Source: Enterococcus rotai (GTDB taxonomy: Bacteria; Bacillota; Bacilli; Lactobacillales; Enterococcaceae). From it: a stretch of 64,000 nucleotides of DNA. The stretch covers positions 904,893 through 968,892 of the forward strand of contig NZ_CP013655.1 of the NCBI RefSeq assembly GCF_001465345.1, written 5' to 3'. The notes beneath the pieces are model-generated. The model was given only the letters and a program-made list of their open reading frames with translations, made no database searches and was not told where the DNA came from. Below are positions 1 to 9,690 of this stretch, piece by piece (the first letter of the stretch is position 1; each line of letters begins with the position of its first letter). Made by a program: the position numbers and the translations under genes.

Positions 1-60
1 TACACTTATTTAAGATATTTACACAATGATCTTCCATCAATTATGAATTTAGAAATTTGA
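1..60 (+). CDS. 3' end of an unidentified gene (partial)
   Basis: One reading frame is open from the left edge and closes at a TGA at 58-60. Only 19 residues are visible, ending SIMNLEI, so no family can be assigned. The stop lies 11 bases before the ATG of the peptidase-type ABC exporter and next to that gene's ribosome binding site, so it is probably co-transcribed. In exporters of this class the upstream genes often encode the precursor peptide, a modification enzyme or a regulator, but nothing here shows which. Confidence 0.5.
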   Translation, partial: YTYLRYLHNDLPSIMNLEI

Positions 61-71
61 GAGGTGCTTTT

Positions 72-2207
72 ATGAAAAAGATTAAATTATCTAAACAAAC
101 TGCTGAAAACGAATGTGGGTTATGTTGCATTAGTATGCTTGCAACGTACTATAAAAAGGAAGAACCTCTAAGCTATTATCGAAACTTGTTTAACACAGGA
201 AGAGATGGAATGACCTTAGCTGATTTGTTTCGTGTAATCAAAACTATTGGAATTGAGCCTAAAGCCTATCAAACTAAAAATCTCATTGACTTGCCTGAAC
301 AAAGAGAACCTTTTATACTTTATATGAAAAATAATCACTTTGTTGTAGCTATTTTTAATAAGAAAAAAAAGGGAAGAAAAATAGATGTTTATGATCCTGC
401 TAAAGGACTACGACTAATGTCATTATATGACTTAAACGCTGAATTTGCAGGAATTGCACTCACAGGAATCCCCACCCCAGAGTTTAACAAAACTTCAAAG
501 AAGATTCGAGAATTTAGACATATAAATAAAATAGTGCTGTCTCTATTGCCTTTGTTGCTTTTGGTAACGGGATTTTCTCTTATAGCTTACTTGGTGTCAG
601 TATTTATACCTCTAATTTTAAGAACCACAATAGATAATTTATTTTCAAGTCGAATCATACATTTTGGAGAGATCAGTTTCACGGTGTTTGCACTAACACT
701 ATTTTTTCTAATTATTTCACTAATCAAAAACAAAATATCTATTTTACTCCAAGAAAAATTATATACAAATATATCCTATAAAGTAATACATCACTTATTT
801 AAGATAAATTATTCTTTTTTTGACAATAGATCGCCTGGAAACATAATGTTTCGCTTGAGCTTGTTGACAAACATTCAAGATGTAATATCTGAAAGTATGA
901 CAAAACTTGTTGTATCATTTACCTCAATTTTTGTAATACTAAGTTATTTAGTCCTAAACTACCATAGTATTCTTCCTTTGCTACTGATTATTATTTTTAT
1001 TATAGGTTTAGCTTCGTACAAAAGAAGCCAAAAAATTTTAATTCAGAAGGAAAAGGAGCTAGGAGAAAAGGATAAACTCGATAGTCTTTTAAATGAGATT
1101 GTCAATAATATGTTTCAAATTAGATGCTTAAATTTGGAATCATACTTTCAGAAAAATTATATTGCAGGCTTCTTTTCCTTTATAAACGAGTATAAAAAAT
1201 CTCAAAGAAAAATTCAAAATTCAAACACTGTAGTTAATGCTCTGGTTATGTTTCTCCCCATATACTTTGTATTATTTTTAATATCACCATTTTCACCTTA
1301 CCAACTTAGTATTGGGACTCTATTTGCATTATACAGCATTAGTACCACTCTTTTTACTCAAGTATTCTCAGCTACTACAGACATTATGTCAATAAAAGTA
1401 ATGAAAGCATCATTGTTTTATTTAAACGATTTACTAGATGAGTATGGACCTGAAAAAATTATTACTCAAAGAATAAATGAGTTTGAAAGTTTAACAATGC
1501 AGGATGTTTCCTTTAAGTACAATGATACTAGTGAACCAGCATTGGTTGCTATAAATATAAATGTAAACAAAGGTGAAAAAGTTTCCATAGTAGGTTCTTC
1601 CGGCAGTGGTAAAACTACATTAGTAAAATTACTAGCCAACTTGTACAGACCTGAAAGTGGAAAAATCATATTTAACGGAATAGATAACAATGCAATCAAT
1701 AGCGATAGTTTTAAAGACATAGTCAGTGTTGTCCCGCAAAACTCCGTATACTTTAACAAAAGTATTTATAAAAACATTACACTCGATGATGACACTATAA
1801 ATGAAGTAGATGTTTTAAGCGCTTTAGAAACTGCTAATTTACTAAACGAAGTCATATCGTTACCTATGGGAATTCACACAATTATTTCTGGGCAAGGTGG
1901 GAACTTTTCTGGTGGACAATTACAAAGACTTTCTATTGCAAGGGCATTAGTCAGAAATCCACAATTATTAATTCTTGATGAAGCAACCAGTTCTTTAGAT
2001 ACAGAAAATGAGAATAAAATTTTTTTAAATTTAAAAAAGAAAAAAATTTCACTATTGACAATTTCTCATAGATTATCAACAGTAAAAGATTCAGACAAAA
2101 TAATTTGTTTAGAACATGGCAGAGTAATTGAGACAGGAAATCATAAAGAACTACTCAACAAACATGGTTACTATTCAAATCTTTGTAAGCAAGTAGAAAT
2201 GAGGTGA
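72..2207 (+). CDS. Peptidase C39 domain ABC exporter (bacteriocin/RiPP-type ATP-binding and permease)
   Basis: A 711-residue one-chain exporter that should cut a double-glycine-type leader from a peptide and pump the peptide out across the membrane. The N-terminal C39 peptidase shows the catalytic Cys15 (ECGLCC), His89 (NNHFVV) and Asp108 (YDP). Membrane helices follow over about residues 165-440. The C-terminal ATPase has Walker A GSSGSGKTT, signature FSGGQ, Walker B LLILDEATSSLD and the H-loop ISHRLS. A TTG at 57 is possible, but ATG 72 has GAGAGGTG well placed in front and is preferred. The flavoprotein gene follows after 4 bases. The substrate peptide is not in the window; it is probably encoded further left. 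Family and function are clear; the cargo is unknown. Confidence 0.9.
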   Translation: MKKIKLSKQTAENECGLCCISMLATYYKKEEPLSYYRNLFNTGRDGMTLADLFRVIKTIGIEPKAYQTKNLIDLPEQREPFILYMKNNHFVVAIFNKKKKGRKIDVYDPAKGLRLMSLYDLNAEFAGIALTGIPTPEFNKTSKKIREFRHINKIVLSLLPLLLLVTGFSLIAYLVSVFIPLILRTTIDNLFSSRIIHFGEISFTVFALTLFFLIISLIKNKISILLQEKLYTNISYKVIHHLFKINYSFFDNRSPGNIMFRLSLLTNIQDVISESMTKLVVSFTSIFVILSYLVLNYHSILPLLLIIIFIIGLASYKRSQKILIQKEKELGEKDKLDSLLNEIVNNMFQIRCLNLESYFQKNYIAGFFSFINEYKKSQRKIQNSNTVVNALVMFLPIYFVLFLISPFSPYQLSIGTLFALYSISTTLFTQVFSATTDIMSIKVMKASLFYLNDLLDEYGPEKIITQRINEFESLTMQDVSFKYNDTSEPALVAININVNKGEKVSIVGSSGSGKTTLVKLLANLYRPESGKIIFNGIDNNAINSDSFKDIVSVVPQNSVYFNKSIYKNITLDDDTINEVDVLSALETANLLNEVISLPMGIHTIISGQGGNFSGGQLQRLSIARALVRNPQLLILDEATSSLDTENENKIFLNLKKKKISLLTISHRLSTVKDSDKIICLEHGRVIETGNHKELLNKHGYYSNLCKQVEMR

Positions 2208-2211
2208 GAAA

Positions 2212-2973
2212 ATGATAAACGTAGTCTCAATAACTGGTAGCTATAGAGGAAAAAAATCATTATCTTCATATTGCGTTGATAGAGTAATTGAAACCTTAAG
2301 AACTGCATTTAAAACTTCTTTAACTTCTTCTCAATTTGATCCAAAGAAAAATTTAATATCCGATTGTGTAGGAGCAACTACATGCTTTAGAAGAGGGAAA
2401 TGTTCAATTAGAGATGATATGGAACTAATAAAAAAGAAAATGGAAGAAGCTGATATTATTATATTTAGTGCTCCAGTCTATGCTCATGGAATTCCAGGAG
2501 TTATGAAAACATTCTTTGATCGAATAGCCCATTGGACACATTTATTTCATTTAAGAGGGAAACTCTGCATAATACTTAGCATTTCCGATACCAATGGAAA
2601 CAACTATGTATCTATGGAACTTCAACGTTATGCAGAGTACCTTGGTATGGTAGTAGTGGGAAGTATCGAAATAAAAACTGGCATACTGTCAAACGAGGGA
2701 ATAGACAGTATTCTTCGAAAAAAAGTAAGCGATATTGTAACTCGTATAAAAAACAAAAATTGGAGTGTGTCACAAAATCAAGAAGAATCTTTTCACTCAT
2801 TTAAGAAAGTTTATTTGGAAGGACTTGGCGGATCTGAAGCGGAGCATAACTATTGGAGAAGTAATTTATGTTATTTTAACACTTATTCTGACGCCTTTAA
2901 TAATCAATATAATTTAGATAAAAATGTTCCAATGGAACAACCTTTTTCATTAGAACATTTTTTATCAGAATAA
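2212..2973 (+). CDS. Flavodoxin-fold NAD(P)H-dependent oxidoreductase (FMN reductase family) linked to the exporter
   Basis: A 253-residue protein with the FMN-reductase pattern: an N-terminal ITGSYRGKKS phosphate loop, a central APVYAHGIPGVMKTFFDR segment typical of flavin binding in this family, and a cysteine cluster near residue 45 (C, then CFRRGKC) as in iron-sulfur-flavoprotein relatives. The last ~70 residues do not match the core fold as I know it. It begins 4 bases after the C39 exporter, so the two are one operon. By inference it may reduce or oxidise the exported peptide, or act in redox balance. No substrate can be read from the sequence. A terminator follows directly. Confidence 0.75.
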   Translation: MINVVSITGSYRGKKSLSSYCVDRVIETLRTAFKTSLTSSQFDPKKNLISDCVGATTCFRRGKCSIRDDMELIKKKMEEADIIIFSAPVYAHGIPGVMKTFFDRIAHWTHLFHLRGKLCIILSISDTNGNNYVSMELQRYAEYLGMVVVGSIEIKTGILSNEGIDSILRKKVSDIVTRIKNKNWSVSQNQEESFHSFKKVYLEGLGGSEAEHNYWRSNLCYFNTYSDAFNNQYNLDKNVPMEQPFSLEHFLSE

Positions 2974-3005
2974 GTAAAATTATAAATTTTATCATCTGCA
3001 GTTTT

Positions 3006-3036
3006 AGCTGAACGGCATGCCGTTCAGCTTTTTTTA
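3006..3036. terminator. Bidirectional terminator between the export cassette and thiN
   Basis: A perfect 24-base palindrome at 3006-3029 (half-site AGCTGAACGGCA) is followed by seven T. It lies between convergent genes, and the thiN stop codon falls inside the T run. Confidence 0.9.
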
Positions 3037-3675
3037 TTTATCGCGGCTTTGGATCACTGCTATCATTCCAGCATCAAATGACACTCCAGCAGTTGCTCCC
3101 ACGAACTCATTACTTGCATAAGAAGTTGGAATTTCTACGTCTACGTGATCCAATGTATACTTACTTTCGGTTAACGTCAGATTCTTAACTGGTGTTAAAC
3201 AACAGTAAGCTAAATAATCCATTCCCGATTCTTGCTTCACGATATAGCTACCAGGAAGATAGTAAGCAATACTATTTTGCCGATCTTTTATCTTTATTTG
3301 ACCCGCAAATGCTTGAAAACGTGGTTCCAAGGGCAACCATAGATTAGCTAGAAAATGATCTAGACGACCACCCGTTGCGCCAATAATCGTTATGTCAGCT
3401 TTTGGAAATGATTTAACCGTCAAGGCCAAAGCCAATTGAGTATCAGTATCATCTTTTTCCGCTTGTGCTTGCACCAATTTTTGCGCTTGTTTTTGGATTC
3501 GTTTTTGCTCATCCTGTGTTAATGAATCAAAATCGCCCACTGCTAAGTTCAACACCCAGCCATGTTCTACGATATATAAACTGCCTCGATCAATACCCAC
3601 GAAATAGTCAAACTCTTTCGGGTCAAACTGCGGCCACTCATCCGGCGAACCGCCAGCCACAAGCAGAATATTCAT
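3034..3675 (-). CDS. thiN: Thiamine pyrophosphokinase
   Basis: 213 residues. Transfers pyrophosphate from ATP to thiamine to make thiamine diphosphate in the cytoplasm. The family features seen are the N-terminal AGGSPDEWP, VGIDRGS, the acidic motif VGDFDS, the KDDTDTQLAL segment and GATGGRLDHFLANL, which form the substrate site. Length is normal for the family. Its ATG shares one base with the rpe stop codon, and rsgA-rpe-thiN form an operon, the usual order in enterococci and related Firmicutes. It ends in the bidirectional terminator. Confidence 0.93.
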   Translation of the reverse strand: MNILLVAGGSPDEWPQFDPKEFDYFVGIDRGSLYIVEHGWVLNLAVGDFDSLTQDEQKRIQKQAQKLVQAQAEKDDTDTQLALALTVKSFPKADITIIGATGGRLDHFLANLWLPLEPRFQAFAGQIKIKDRQNSIAYYLPGSYIVKQESGMDYLAYCCLTPVKNLTLTESKYTLDHVDVEIPTSYASNEFVGATAGVSFDAGMIAVIQSRDK

Positions 3676-4325
3676 TAATTCAGCACAGCTCTCAATGCAT
3701 CAATTCGATCTTTGGGGCTTTCTGAATCATAAATATAAGAACCTGCCACAAAGACATTGGCACCTGCTTCTTTACAAAGCTTGGCTGTTTCTGGCACAAT
3801 ACCACCATCCACTTCGATATCATACGTATAGCCTTTCGTTTCTTTCCACTCTTTTAATTGAGCAATTTTATCTAATGAACTTTCAATAAACGATTGTCCA
3901 CCAAATCCGGGATTGACCGTCATGATCAAGACTTGATCGACTAAATCCAGCACATATTCAATCGCTGACAACGGCGTGCCAGGATTGATTACAACGCCTG
4001 CTTTCACACCTGAGGCTTTGATCATTTGAATAGCACGATGGATATGTGGTGTTGATTCTTCATGAACGGTGATAATATCGGCTCCGGCTTTAGCAAACGC
4101 TTCAATATAATTTTCCGGCTGAACGATCATTAAATGAACATCCAACGGTAATTTTGTCACCGGTCGAATTGCTGAAACCACATTAGGTCCTAAGGTAATA
4201 TTCGGTACGAACTGACCATCCATAACATCCACATGAATATAATCAGCTCCTAGTTTTTCGACTAATTGAATATCTCTTTCTAAATTTGCAAAATCGGCAC
4301 TTAAAATCGATGGTGCTAGTTTCAT
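3675..4325 (-). CDS. rpe: Ribulose-phosphate 3-epimerase
   Basis: 216 residues. Interconverts ribulose 5-phosphate and xylulose 5-phosphate in the pentose phosphate pathway. It shows the TIM-barrel signatures [10 protein letters not shown] at the N-terminus, [12 protein letters not shown] (metal and catalytic residues), [18 protein letters not shown] and EVDGGI. A GTG at 4334 would extend it by three residues, but AAGGAG is placed for the ATG at 4325, which I use. It lies 12 bases after rsgA and overlaps thiN by one base. Confidence 0.95.
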   Translation of the reverse strand: MKLAPSILSADFANLERDIQLVEKLGADYIHVDVMDGQFVPNITLGPNVVSAIRPVTKLPLDVHLMIVQPENYIEAFAKAGADIITVHEESTPHIHRAIQMIKASGVKAGVVINPGTPLSAIEYVLDLVDQVLIMTVNPGFGGQSFIESSLDKIAQLKEWKETKGYTYDIEVDGGIVPETAKLCKEAGANVFVAGSYIYDSESPKDRIDALRAVLN

Positions 4326-4337
4326 TAAAGTCACTCC

Positions 4338-5237
4338 TTATTTTTTCTTATAAATCGGTCTGCGATTTTCGATTTCTAGTAAAAACTGCAGATAATTATC
4401 ATAACGTGTTTGGGCAATGGTTCCAGCTTCTACGCGTTTTTTCACTTCACAATTAGGTTCTTTGCGGTGCATGCATTCACGAAACTTGCATGATACTGAA
4501 GCTTCTACAAATTCGGGAAACTGTTTAGGTAATTCCGTTGCTTCCATCTCTAAAAAGTCGATCGAGCTAAATCCAGGTGTATCTGCGACTAATCCATCAT
4601 ACAACGGCAACAGTTCCACATGGCGTGTAGTATGTTTCCCACGGCCTAATGATTCAGAAATTTCATCAGTAGCTAGCTGTAGATCGGGCGATATTTTGTT
4701 TAGTAAGGTTGACTTCCCTGCACCAGATTGACCCATAAAAACAGTCAAACGTTCAGGAAAATACTGCTCCAAAGCCCGAACTGCTTCGTCGTCATTCGTT
4801 TTTGTTGCAGCAATTACAGGATAACCGATTTTTTCATAGACATGTTGAACATCTGCGACACTGACCTTCTCTGTATCGTTCAGTAAATCAACTTTTGTTA
4901 AATAAATGATCGGAGCGATTCCTTTATCTTCTAATGTAACTAAAAAGCGATCCAACAAGTTATAAGAAAAATTAGGTTCGACCATACTCATAACGACCAC
5001 ACCTTGATCCACATTTGCGACTGGTGGACGCACTAATTCATTATGTCTCGGGAAAACTTCAAGCAAATAACCATCCGTTGGATTATCACTTTCAAACATC
5101 ACTTCATCACCCACTAACGGTGTGATATTTCGATTCCGAAAATTCCCACGTGCTCTAGTTTGAAACGTTGCACCGTCTGCATAAATGTAGTAAAAACCGC
5201 TTAATGCTTTTCTGATTTGACCTTTCAGAAATGCCAC
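4338..5237 (-). CDS. rsgA: Ribosome small subunit-dependent GTPase A
   Basis: 299 residues. A circularly permuted GTPase that helps late assembly of the 30S subunit. The order is an N-terminal OB-fold, then the G4 motif (LTKVDLL) before the G1 P-loop (GQSGAGKST) and G3 (DTPGF), which is diagnostic of the permuted family. A C-terminal zinc knuckle follows (C-x5-C-x-H-x5-C around CKFRECMHRKEPNC). It is the first gene of the rsgA-rpe-thiN block. A terminator lies between it and the upstream kinase gene, so it probably has its own promoter in the 129-base gap, although I could not assign one. Confidence 0.95.
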   Translation of the reverse strand: MAFLKGQIRKALSGFYYIYADGATFQTRARGNFRNRNITPLVGDEVMFESDNPTDGYLLEVFPRHNELVRPPVANVDQGVVVMSMVEPNFSYNLLDRFLVTLEDKGIAPIIYLTKVDLLNDTEKVSVADVQHVYEKIGYPVIAATKTNDDEAVRALEQYFPERLTVFMGQSGAGKSTLLNKISPDLQLATDEISESLGRGKHTTRHVELLPLYDGLVADTPGFSSIDFLEMEATELPKQFPEFVEASVSCKFRECMHRKEPNCEVKKRVEAGTIAQTRYDNYLQFLLEIENRRPIYKKK

Positions 5238-5321
5238 CTCCTCGTCTCTATTGGTTTCATTTTACCATAGGTTGAAGAAAAGCTAAACGCAGGGCTAGAT
5301 AAATCAATGTTCTTTATGAAA

Positions 5322-5356
5322 AAAGTGACCAAGACAGATTTTGTCTTGATCACTTT
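5322..5356 (-). terminator. Terminator after the PASTA kinase gene
   Basis: A 15-base stem (5322-5336 with 5342-5356, one mismatch) and a five-base loop. On the minus strand it is followed by TTTTTT. It lies 11 bases after the kinase stop codon and separates that operon from rsgA. Confidence 0.85.
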
Positions 5357-5366
5357 AACTTATTTT

Positions 5367-7559
5367 CTAACTATTATTGTTGCCTGTTGAGTCAGTTCCG
5401 CTTGAGAAATTGACTGTAATAGAGGTCCCTTTGGCAACACTGTCACCAACGCTTGGCGATATGCTAATCACTTTTCCTTTTGCAGTATCACCAGAACCGT
5501 CTACATACTTCAAACCGCTACTTTCTATTTGCGCCTTAGCTTCCGTTTGCGAGAGTCCCATGACGTTTGGAACGCTAACATTACTTGGGCCAGAACTCAC
5601 TTTTAATGTAATTTTGCCATTTTTAAGATCAAAGGTCGCACCTGCACCTGGATCTTGTGAGATAACCGTTCCCTTAGGTAAGTCACTTGCTTCATCAACT
5701 CTTGAAATTTGGTTTTGTTTAATTCCTAAACTAGTCAAAGCATTGACTGCGTTATCATATGTGTAACTTTCAGCATAACTTCCTAAAACTACTGTACTTG
5801 ATTCAGAACTAGTCGTTGTTGTTTTATCTGGTCCAGAGCTAACAGTCAATGTGATTTTCCCTTTTTTAGGATTAAATGGATTACCCGCTGCTGGGTTTTG
5901 TTCCATGACTAAATCTTTGGCGACTGTGTCACTTGGTCGATCTACTCGAGTGATTTGGCTTTCTTTGATCCCATAACTCAACAATTCCGTTACCGCATTA
6001 TTATAGCTATAGCCTAAGCTTGCATAGTCAGCTAAATAGATATCGTCTGGCCCTTTGCTGACAACCAATGTGATTTCATCCGTTTTCGGGTCAACTTCTT
6101 CCCCTTTTTTCGGTGTCTGACTGATGACTTTGTCTTCATCTACTTTAGAGTCTGTCTCTTTTTCGATTTTGATTTGGCTTTCTTTAAACCCTTGTTCACC
6201 GAGTTTTTCAATGGCGTCTTTATAGCTGTCGCCTGTAACATCAGCTAACTTGATTTTTTTATTTCCTGAGCTGATATACAATTCGACTTCACGATTTTTC
6301 TTAACGGTAGAGCCTATCTCAGGATCTGTTTTGACTACTTTTCCTTCTTCGATGTTATCACTTTGTATCTGTTTTACATCGTCTTTCACTTTCAGACCCG
6401 CATCTTCTAACATACTGCGTGCCTGTGTTTCAGTTTTGTCTTCAACATTGGGAACTTTAACTTCGCTGCTGCCGCGTCCTGCAAAATAGAATAATCCGCC
6501 AATAATCAACGTTAATGCCAATAAAATCATTATGATGACCACACGCTTCTTCTTCTTTCTTTTCTTTTTTGCAGCAGCTTCTTGTTCTTCGATCTCTTCA
6601 TGCTCATTTCGCTCTTCTGGAGGTGTTTCCATTGTATTGAATGAAGAGGGCATCGCCATTTCGTCTGTGATTGGCGTTAGGATCTTGGTTTCACCTATCA
6701 ATCCTGTTGGTTGCCATTTAGGTTCATTCAAACGGTTGGCAGCCAATACAGTATATAAATCACGTGACATTTCTTCAGCTGTTTTATAACGGTCAGCCGG
6801 GTCTTTAGCTGTTGCATGTAATACCACATTTTCCAAAGATTGAGGGATATTAGGATCAACTGTTTTGACTGAAGGCATCTCTTCTTGGAAATGTTTCAAG
6901 GCGATCGTTACAGCTGACTCTCCATCAAATGGCACGTTACCTGTTAGCATCTCGTATAGGATGATCCCAACTGCATAAACATCCGACTGATTAGTCGCCA
7001 TGCTGCCGCGAGCTTGCTCAGGAGATAAATAATGCACAGATCCTAGCATTGTATTGGTTTGAGTGATAGATGTTTCCGTTAAGGCAATGGCGATCCCAAA
7101 ATCGGTGATCTTAACAACTCCACTTTCATCCATCAAAATATTTTGTGGCTTTAAATCTCTATGAATAATTCTATGTTCGTGCGCTAGTGAAACTGCTGAT
7201 AAAATTTGTTCCATGATATCAACAATTTTTGCATATGGAATCGGGTATTGTGTTTGAATAAATCGTTTTAGATCCATCCCTTTCACATACTCCATTACTA
7301 AGTATTGCAACCCATCTTCTTCGCCTACATCATAGACACTGACGATATTTGGATGAACCAATTCGGTAGCGGCTAGAGCTTCTCTTTGAAAGCGGCGAAT
7401 TGCTGCTTGATCATTTTGAAAGTCAAAACGTAACACTTTAACCGCTACGTCACGATCTAAAATCAAGTCATGTGCTAAAAACACATTTGCCATACCGCCA
7501 CTGCCGATATTGCCAATAATATGATATCGACCATTCAATTTTCTGCCGATTTCGATCAT
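5367..7559 (-). CDS. prkC: PASTA-domain Ser/Thr protein kinase (IreK/PrkC/StkP type)
   Basis: 730 residues. A membrane kinase that senses cell-wall state; the Enterococcus faecalis member IreK controls cephalosporin tolerance. The cytoplasmic kinase domain (about 1-275) has the glycine loop GSGGMANVF, Lys41, the catalytic HRDLKPQN (Asp133) and DFG at 151. A basic linker precedes one membrane helix near 340-360. The outside part carries five PASTA repeats to the C-terminus, each closing with a strand ending SSG or SKG. The ATG overlaps the phosphatase stop codon by 4 bases (ATGA), so kinase and phosphatase are translationally coupled. The length matches enterococcal IreK closely. Confidence 0.97.
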   Translation of the reverse strand: MIEIGRKLNGRYHIIGNIGSGGMANVFLAHDLILDRDVAVKVLRFDFQNDQAAIRRFQREALAATELVHPNIVSVYDVGEEDGLQYLVMEYVKGMDLKRFIQTQYPIPYAKIVDIMEQILSAVSLAHEHRIIHRDLKPQNILMDESGVVKITDFGIAIALTETSITQTNTMLGSVHYLSPEQARGSMATNQSDVYAVGIILYEMLTGNVPFDGESAVTIALKHFQEEMPSVKTVDPNIPQSLENVVLHATAKDPADRYKTAEEMSRDLYTVLAANRLNEPKWQPTGLIGETKILTPITDEMAMPSSFNTMETPPEERNEHEEIEEQEAAAKKKRKKKKRVVIIMILLALTLIIGGLFYFAGRGSSEVKVPNVEDKTETQARSMLEDAGLKVKDDVKQIQSDNIEEGKVVKTDPEIGSTVKKNREVELYISSGNKKIKLADVTGDSYKDAIEKLGEQGFKESQIKIEKETDSKVDEDKVISQTPKKGEEVDPKTDEITLVVSKGPDDIYLADYASLGYSYNNAVTELLSYGIKESQITRVDRPSDTVAKDLVMEQNPAAGNPFNPKKGKITLTVSSGPDKTTTTSSESSTVVLGSYAESYTYDNAVNALTSLGIKQNQISRVDEASDLPKGTVISQDPGAGATFDLKNGKITLKVSSGPSNVSVPNVMGLSQTEAKAQIESSGLKYVDGSGDTAKGKVISISPSVGDSVAKGTSITVNFSSGTDSTGNNNS

Positions 7560-8305
7560 TGGTTTTCCTCCTTCTGTTCGTCAAAATGGATCACTAAGAC
7601 AGTGATGTTGTCCGCCCCACCTGCTTCGTTAGCAGTTGCAATCAGTGTTTCAACTTTTTCATTTAACGTTTTATCTGAAAGTAAAGTAGCCAGAATATCC
7701 TCTTCTGAAACCATGTTTGTCAGTCCATCTGAGCATAGCAAAATATAGTCATTTGGTACCCAAAGATGGTTAGCAACATCGACTTCTACCATCCGCGGCA
7801 TGCCTAATGAACGTGTTAAAACATTTTTACGTGGATGATTGGCTGCCATTTCGCGAGTGATTTCGCCAGATTTTACTAGTTCATTTACTAAAGAATGGTC
7901 TTCTGTTAGTTGGCGCATTTCACCATTACGAACTAAATAAGCTCGGCTATCACCAATATTCGCCAACACAAATGATTGATCAAGTAAAACGGCGCTAACA
8001 ATCGTCGTCCCCATTCCTAAATATTCTGGGCGAGATTGACCTTTTTCATAAATCATTTCATTCTCATCTTGAATTTCTTTGATCAGCCACTTTGCAGCTT
8101 TTTCTGATGTATCGATTAGGCTTTCCTGCCAGCGTTCACCAAGATTATTGACCGCCATCTGGCTAGCCACATCTCCTGCCTGATGACCGCCCATTCCATC
8201 TGCTAAAATAGCTAGAGACACTCCTGATTGGTTCTCAAATAAACCAGCATAATCCTGATTGGTATTCCGTTTCCGTCCGACATCTGATTGAAAATTGATT
8301 TCCAC
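7556..8305 (-). CDS. stp: PP2C-type protein phosphatase partner of the PASTA kinase
   Basis: 249 residues. Metal-dependent serine/threonine phosphatase that reverses the kinase (IreP in E. faecalis). Family motifs seen: the N-terminal [12 protein letters not shown], the metal-binding [43 protein letters not shown] and the C-terminal [10 protein letters not shown]. The start codon lies 15 bases after rsmB. The 4-base overlap with the kinase gene fixes the gene pair. Confidence 0.96.
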   Translation of the reverse strand: MEINFQSDVGRKRNTNQDYAGLFENQSGVSLAILADGMGGHQAGDVASQMAVNNLGERWQESLIDTSEKAAKWLIKEIQDENEMIYEKGQSRPEYLGMGTTIVSAVLLDQSFVLANIGDSRAYLVRNGEMRQLTEDHSLVNELVKSGEITREMAANHPRKNVLTRSLGMPRMVEVDVANHLWVPNDYILLCSDGLTNMVSEEDILATLLSDKTLNEKVETLIATANEAGGADNITVLVIHFDEQKEENQ

Positions 8306-8320
8306 TATGCTTCACCTCGT

Positions 8321-9685
8321 TTAACAAACTTTCTGCATACAGCAAATAAAGAATCCATCCGTGCCTAATTGATGCGGGTATAGCGTGAGCATTTGCTCAT
8401 GCACAGAAGGCTCTACAGCCTCGCTAACACTGACATCTATTTTTTTAAATTCTGGATGTTTTTGTAAAAATGCTGCAACAACTTCTTGATTTTCTTCTTC
8501 GGCAATCGTACATGTGCTATAGACCATTATACCGCATTGTTTTAACGTTGGGGCAACACTTTCAAGAATTTCTAATTGAATTTTAGGTAATTGATCAAAA
8601 TCTTGTGCTGATTTATTGTATTTAATATCTGGTTTACGACGCATCAACCCTAATCCAGAGCAAGGTGCATCTACTAAAATCCGATCAAAATATTCTGCTG
8701 GAAATTCTTCTCCAACTTTGCGTGCATCTAATTTTTCAGTGTCTACGACGTCTTTTACATGGAGACGATCAGCGTTTTGCTTGATCAACTTGATTTTATG
8801 ATCGTGAATATCTAACGATTTCACGCGACCGCCTTGCGCTGCATCAAGGAATGTTGCGATATGTGTCGTTTTACCACCAGGCGCCGCACAAGCATCTAAA
8901 ACCACATGATTTTTTTCGATTTGCATGGCTGGGGCAACAAGCATCGAGCTTTCATCTTGGATCGTCAATTTCCCTGCATCAAACAAGTAATTCCCGGCTA
9001 AAAAGCCTTTATCCGCAACCACACCATAAGGGGAAACTTGACTAGCTTGGGCTTCGATATGGTCTTCTTGTAAAACCTTCAACGCATCTTCAATGCTGAT
9101 TTCACGTGTATCCACACGGCCACTAACATGACTTTTTTCAAAAAGCGATAACCCTAATTTTCTTGTTTCTTCCAATCCCATTTGTTTGATTAACTTTTCT
9201 GTCAGCCATTTGGGCATGCTGATTTCTACTGATAGGCGTTCGACAGGATCTTTGATATTGTCTAAACTTGGTGCTCCTTCTCGTTGAAATGCCCGAAGTA
9301 CACCGTTCACAAATTTACCGATGCCAACATTGCCTCGGTGTTTCCCGATTTCAACAGCTTCATTGATGATGGCGTGATCAGGAATTTTATCTAAAAAGAC
9401 TAATTGATAGATTGATAAACTCAGTAAATTTTTCACCCAACTATCGACTTTTTTAGGGTTGGTAATAAATGGCGTTAGATAATATTCTAATAACAATTTT
9501 CGGCTGATCGTGCCATACACAAGTTCTGTGAATAGACGACTATCTTTTTCTCCTAAAGCAGACTTATTGATCATTTCATTTAATAATAAATTTGAATACG
9601 CACCGCCATTATCAACGCGCTCAATCGTTCTTAATGCCACATAGCGGACAGAACTTTTTACTCTTGCTGGTATTTTCTTTCCCAT
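8321..9685 (-). CDS. rsmB: 16S rRNA (cytosine-967 C5)-methyltransferase
   Basis: 454 residues. An N-terminal NusB-like RNA-binding domain (about 1-150) is joined to a Rossmann SAM methyltransferase domain. The SAM site is CAAPGGKTTHIA. The two catalytic cysteines of the RNA m5C family are in DAPCSGLGLMRR and YSTCTI. It lies between fmt and the phosphatase gene with gaps of 5 and 15 bases, the usual order in Firmicutes. Confidence 0.95.
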   Translation of the reverse strand: MGKKIPARVKSSVRYVALRTIERVDNGGAYSNLLLNEMINKSALGEKDSRLFTELVYGTISRKLLLEYYLTPFITNPKKVDSWVKNLLSLSIYQLVFLDKIPDHAIINEAVEIGKHRGNVGIGKFVNGVLRAFQREGAPSLDNIKDPVERLSVEISMPKWLTEKLIKQMGLEETRKLGLSLFEKSHVSGRVDTREISIEDALKVLQEDHIEAQASQVSPYGVVADKGFLAGNYLFDAGKLTIQDESSMLVAPAMQIEKNHVVLDACAAPGGKTTHIATFLDAAQGGRVKSLDIHDHKIKLIKQNADRLHVKDVVDTEKLDARKVGEEFPAEYFDRILVDAPCSGLGLMRRKPDIKYNKSAQDFDQLPKIQLEILESVAPTLKQCGIMVYSTCTIAEEENQEVVAAFLQKHPEFKKIDVSVSEAVEPSVHEQMLTLYPHQLGTDGFFICCMQKVC

Positions 9686-9690
9686 ATTGA

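Noticed and set aside
72..2207. Multidrug exporter as the function of the first ABC gene
   Set aside because: The N-terminal C39 peptidase with complete Cys-His-Asp is specific to peptide exporters.
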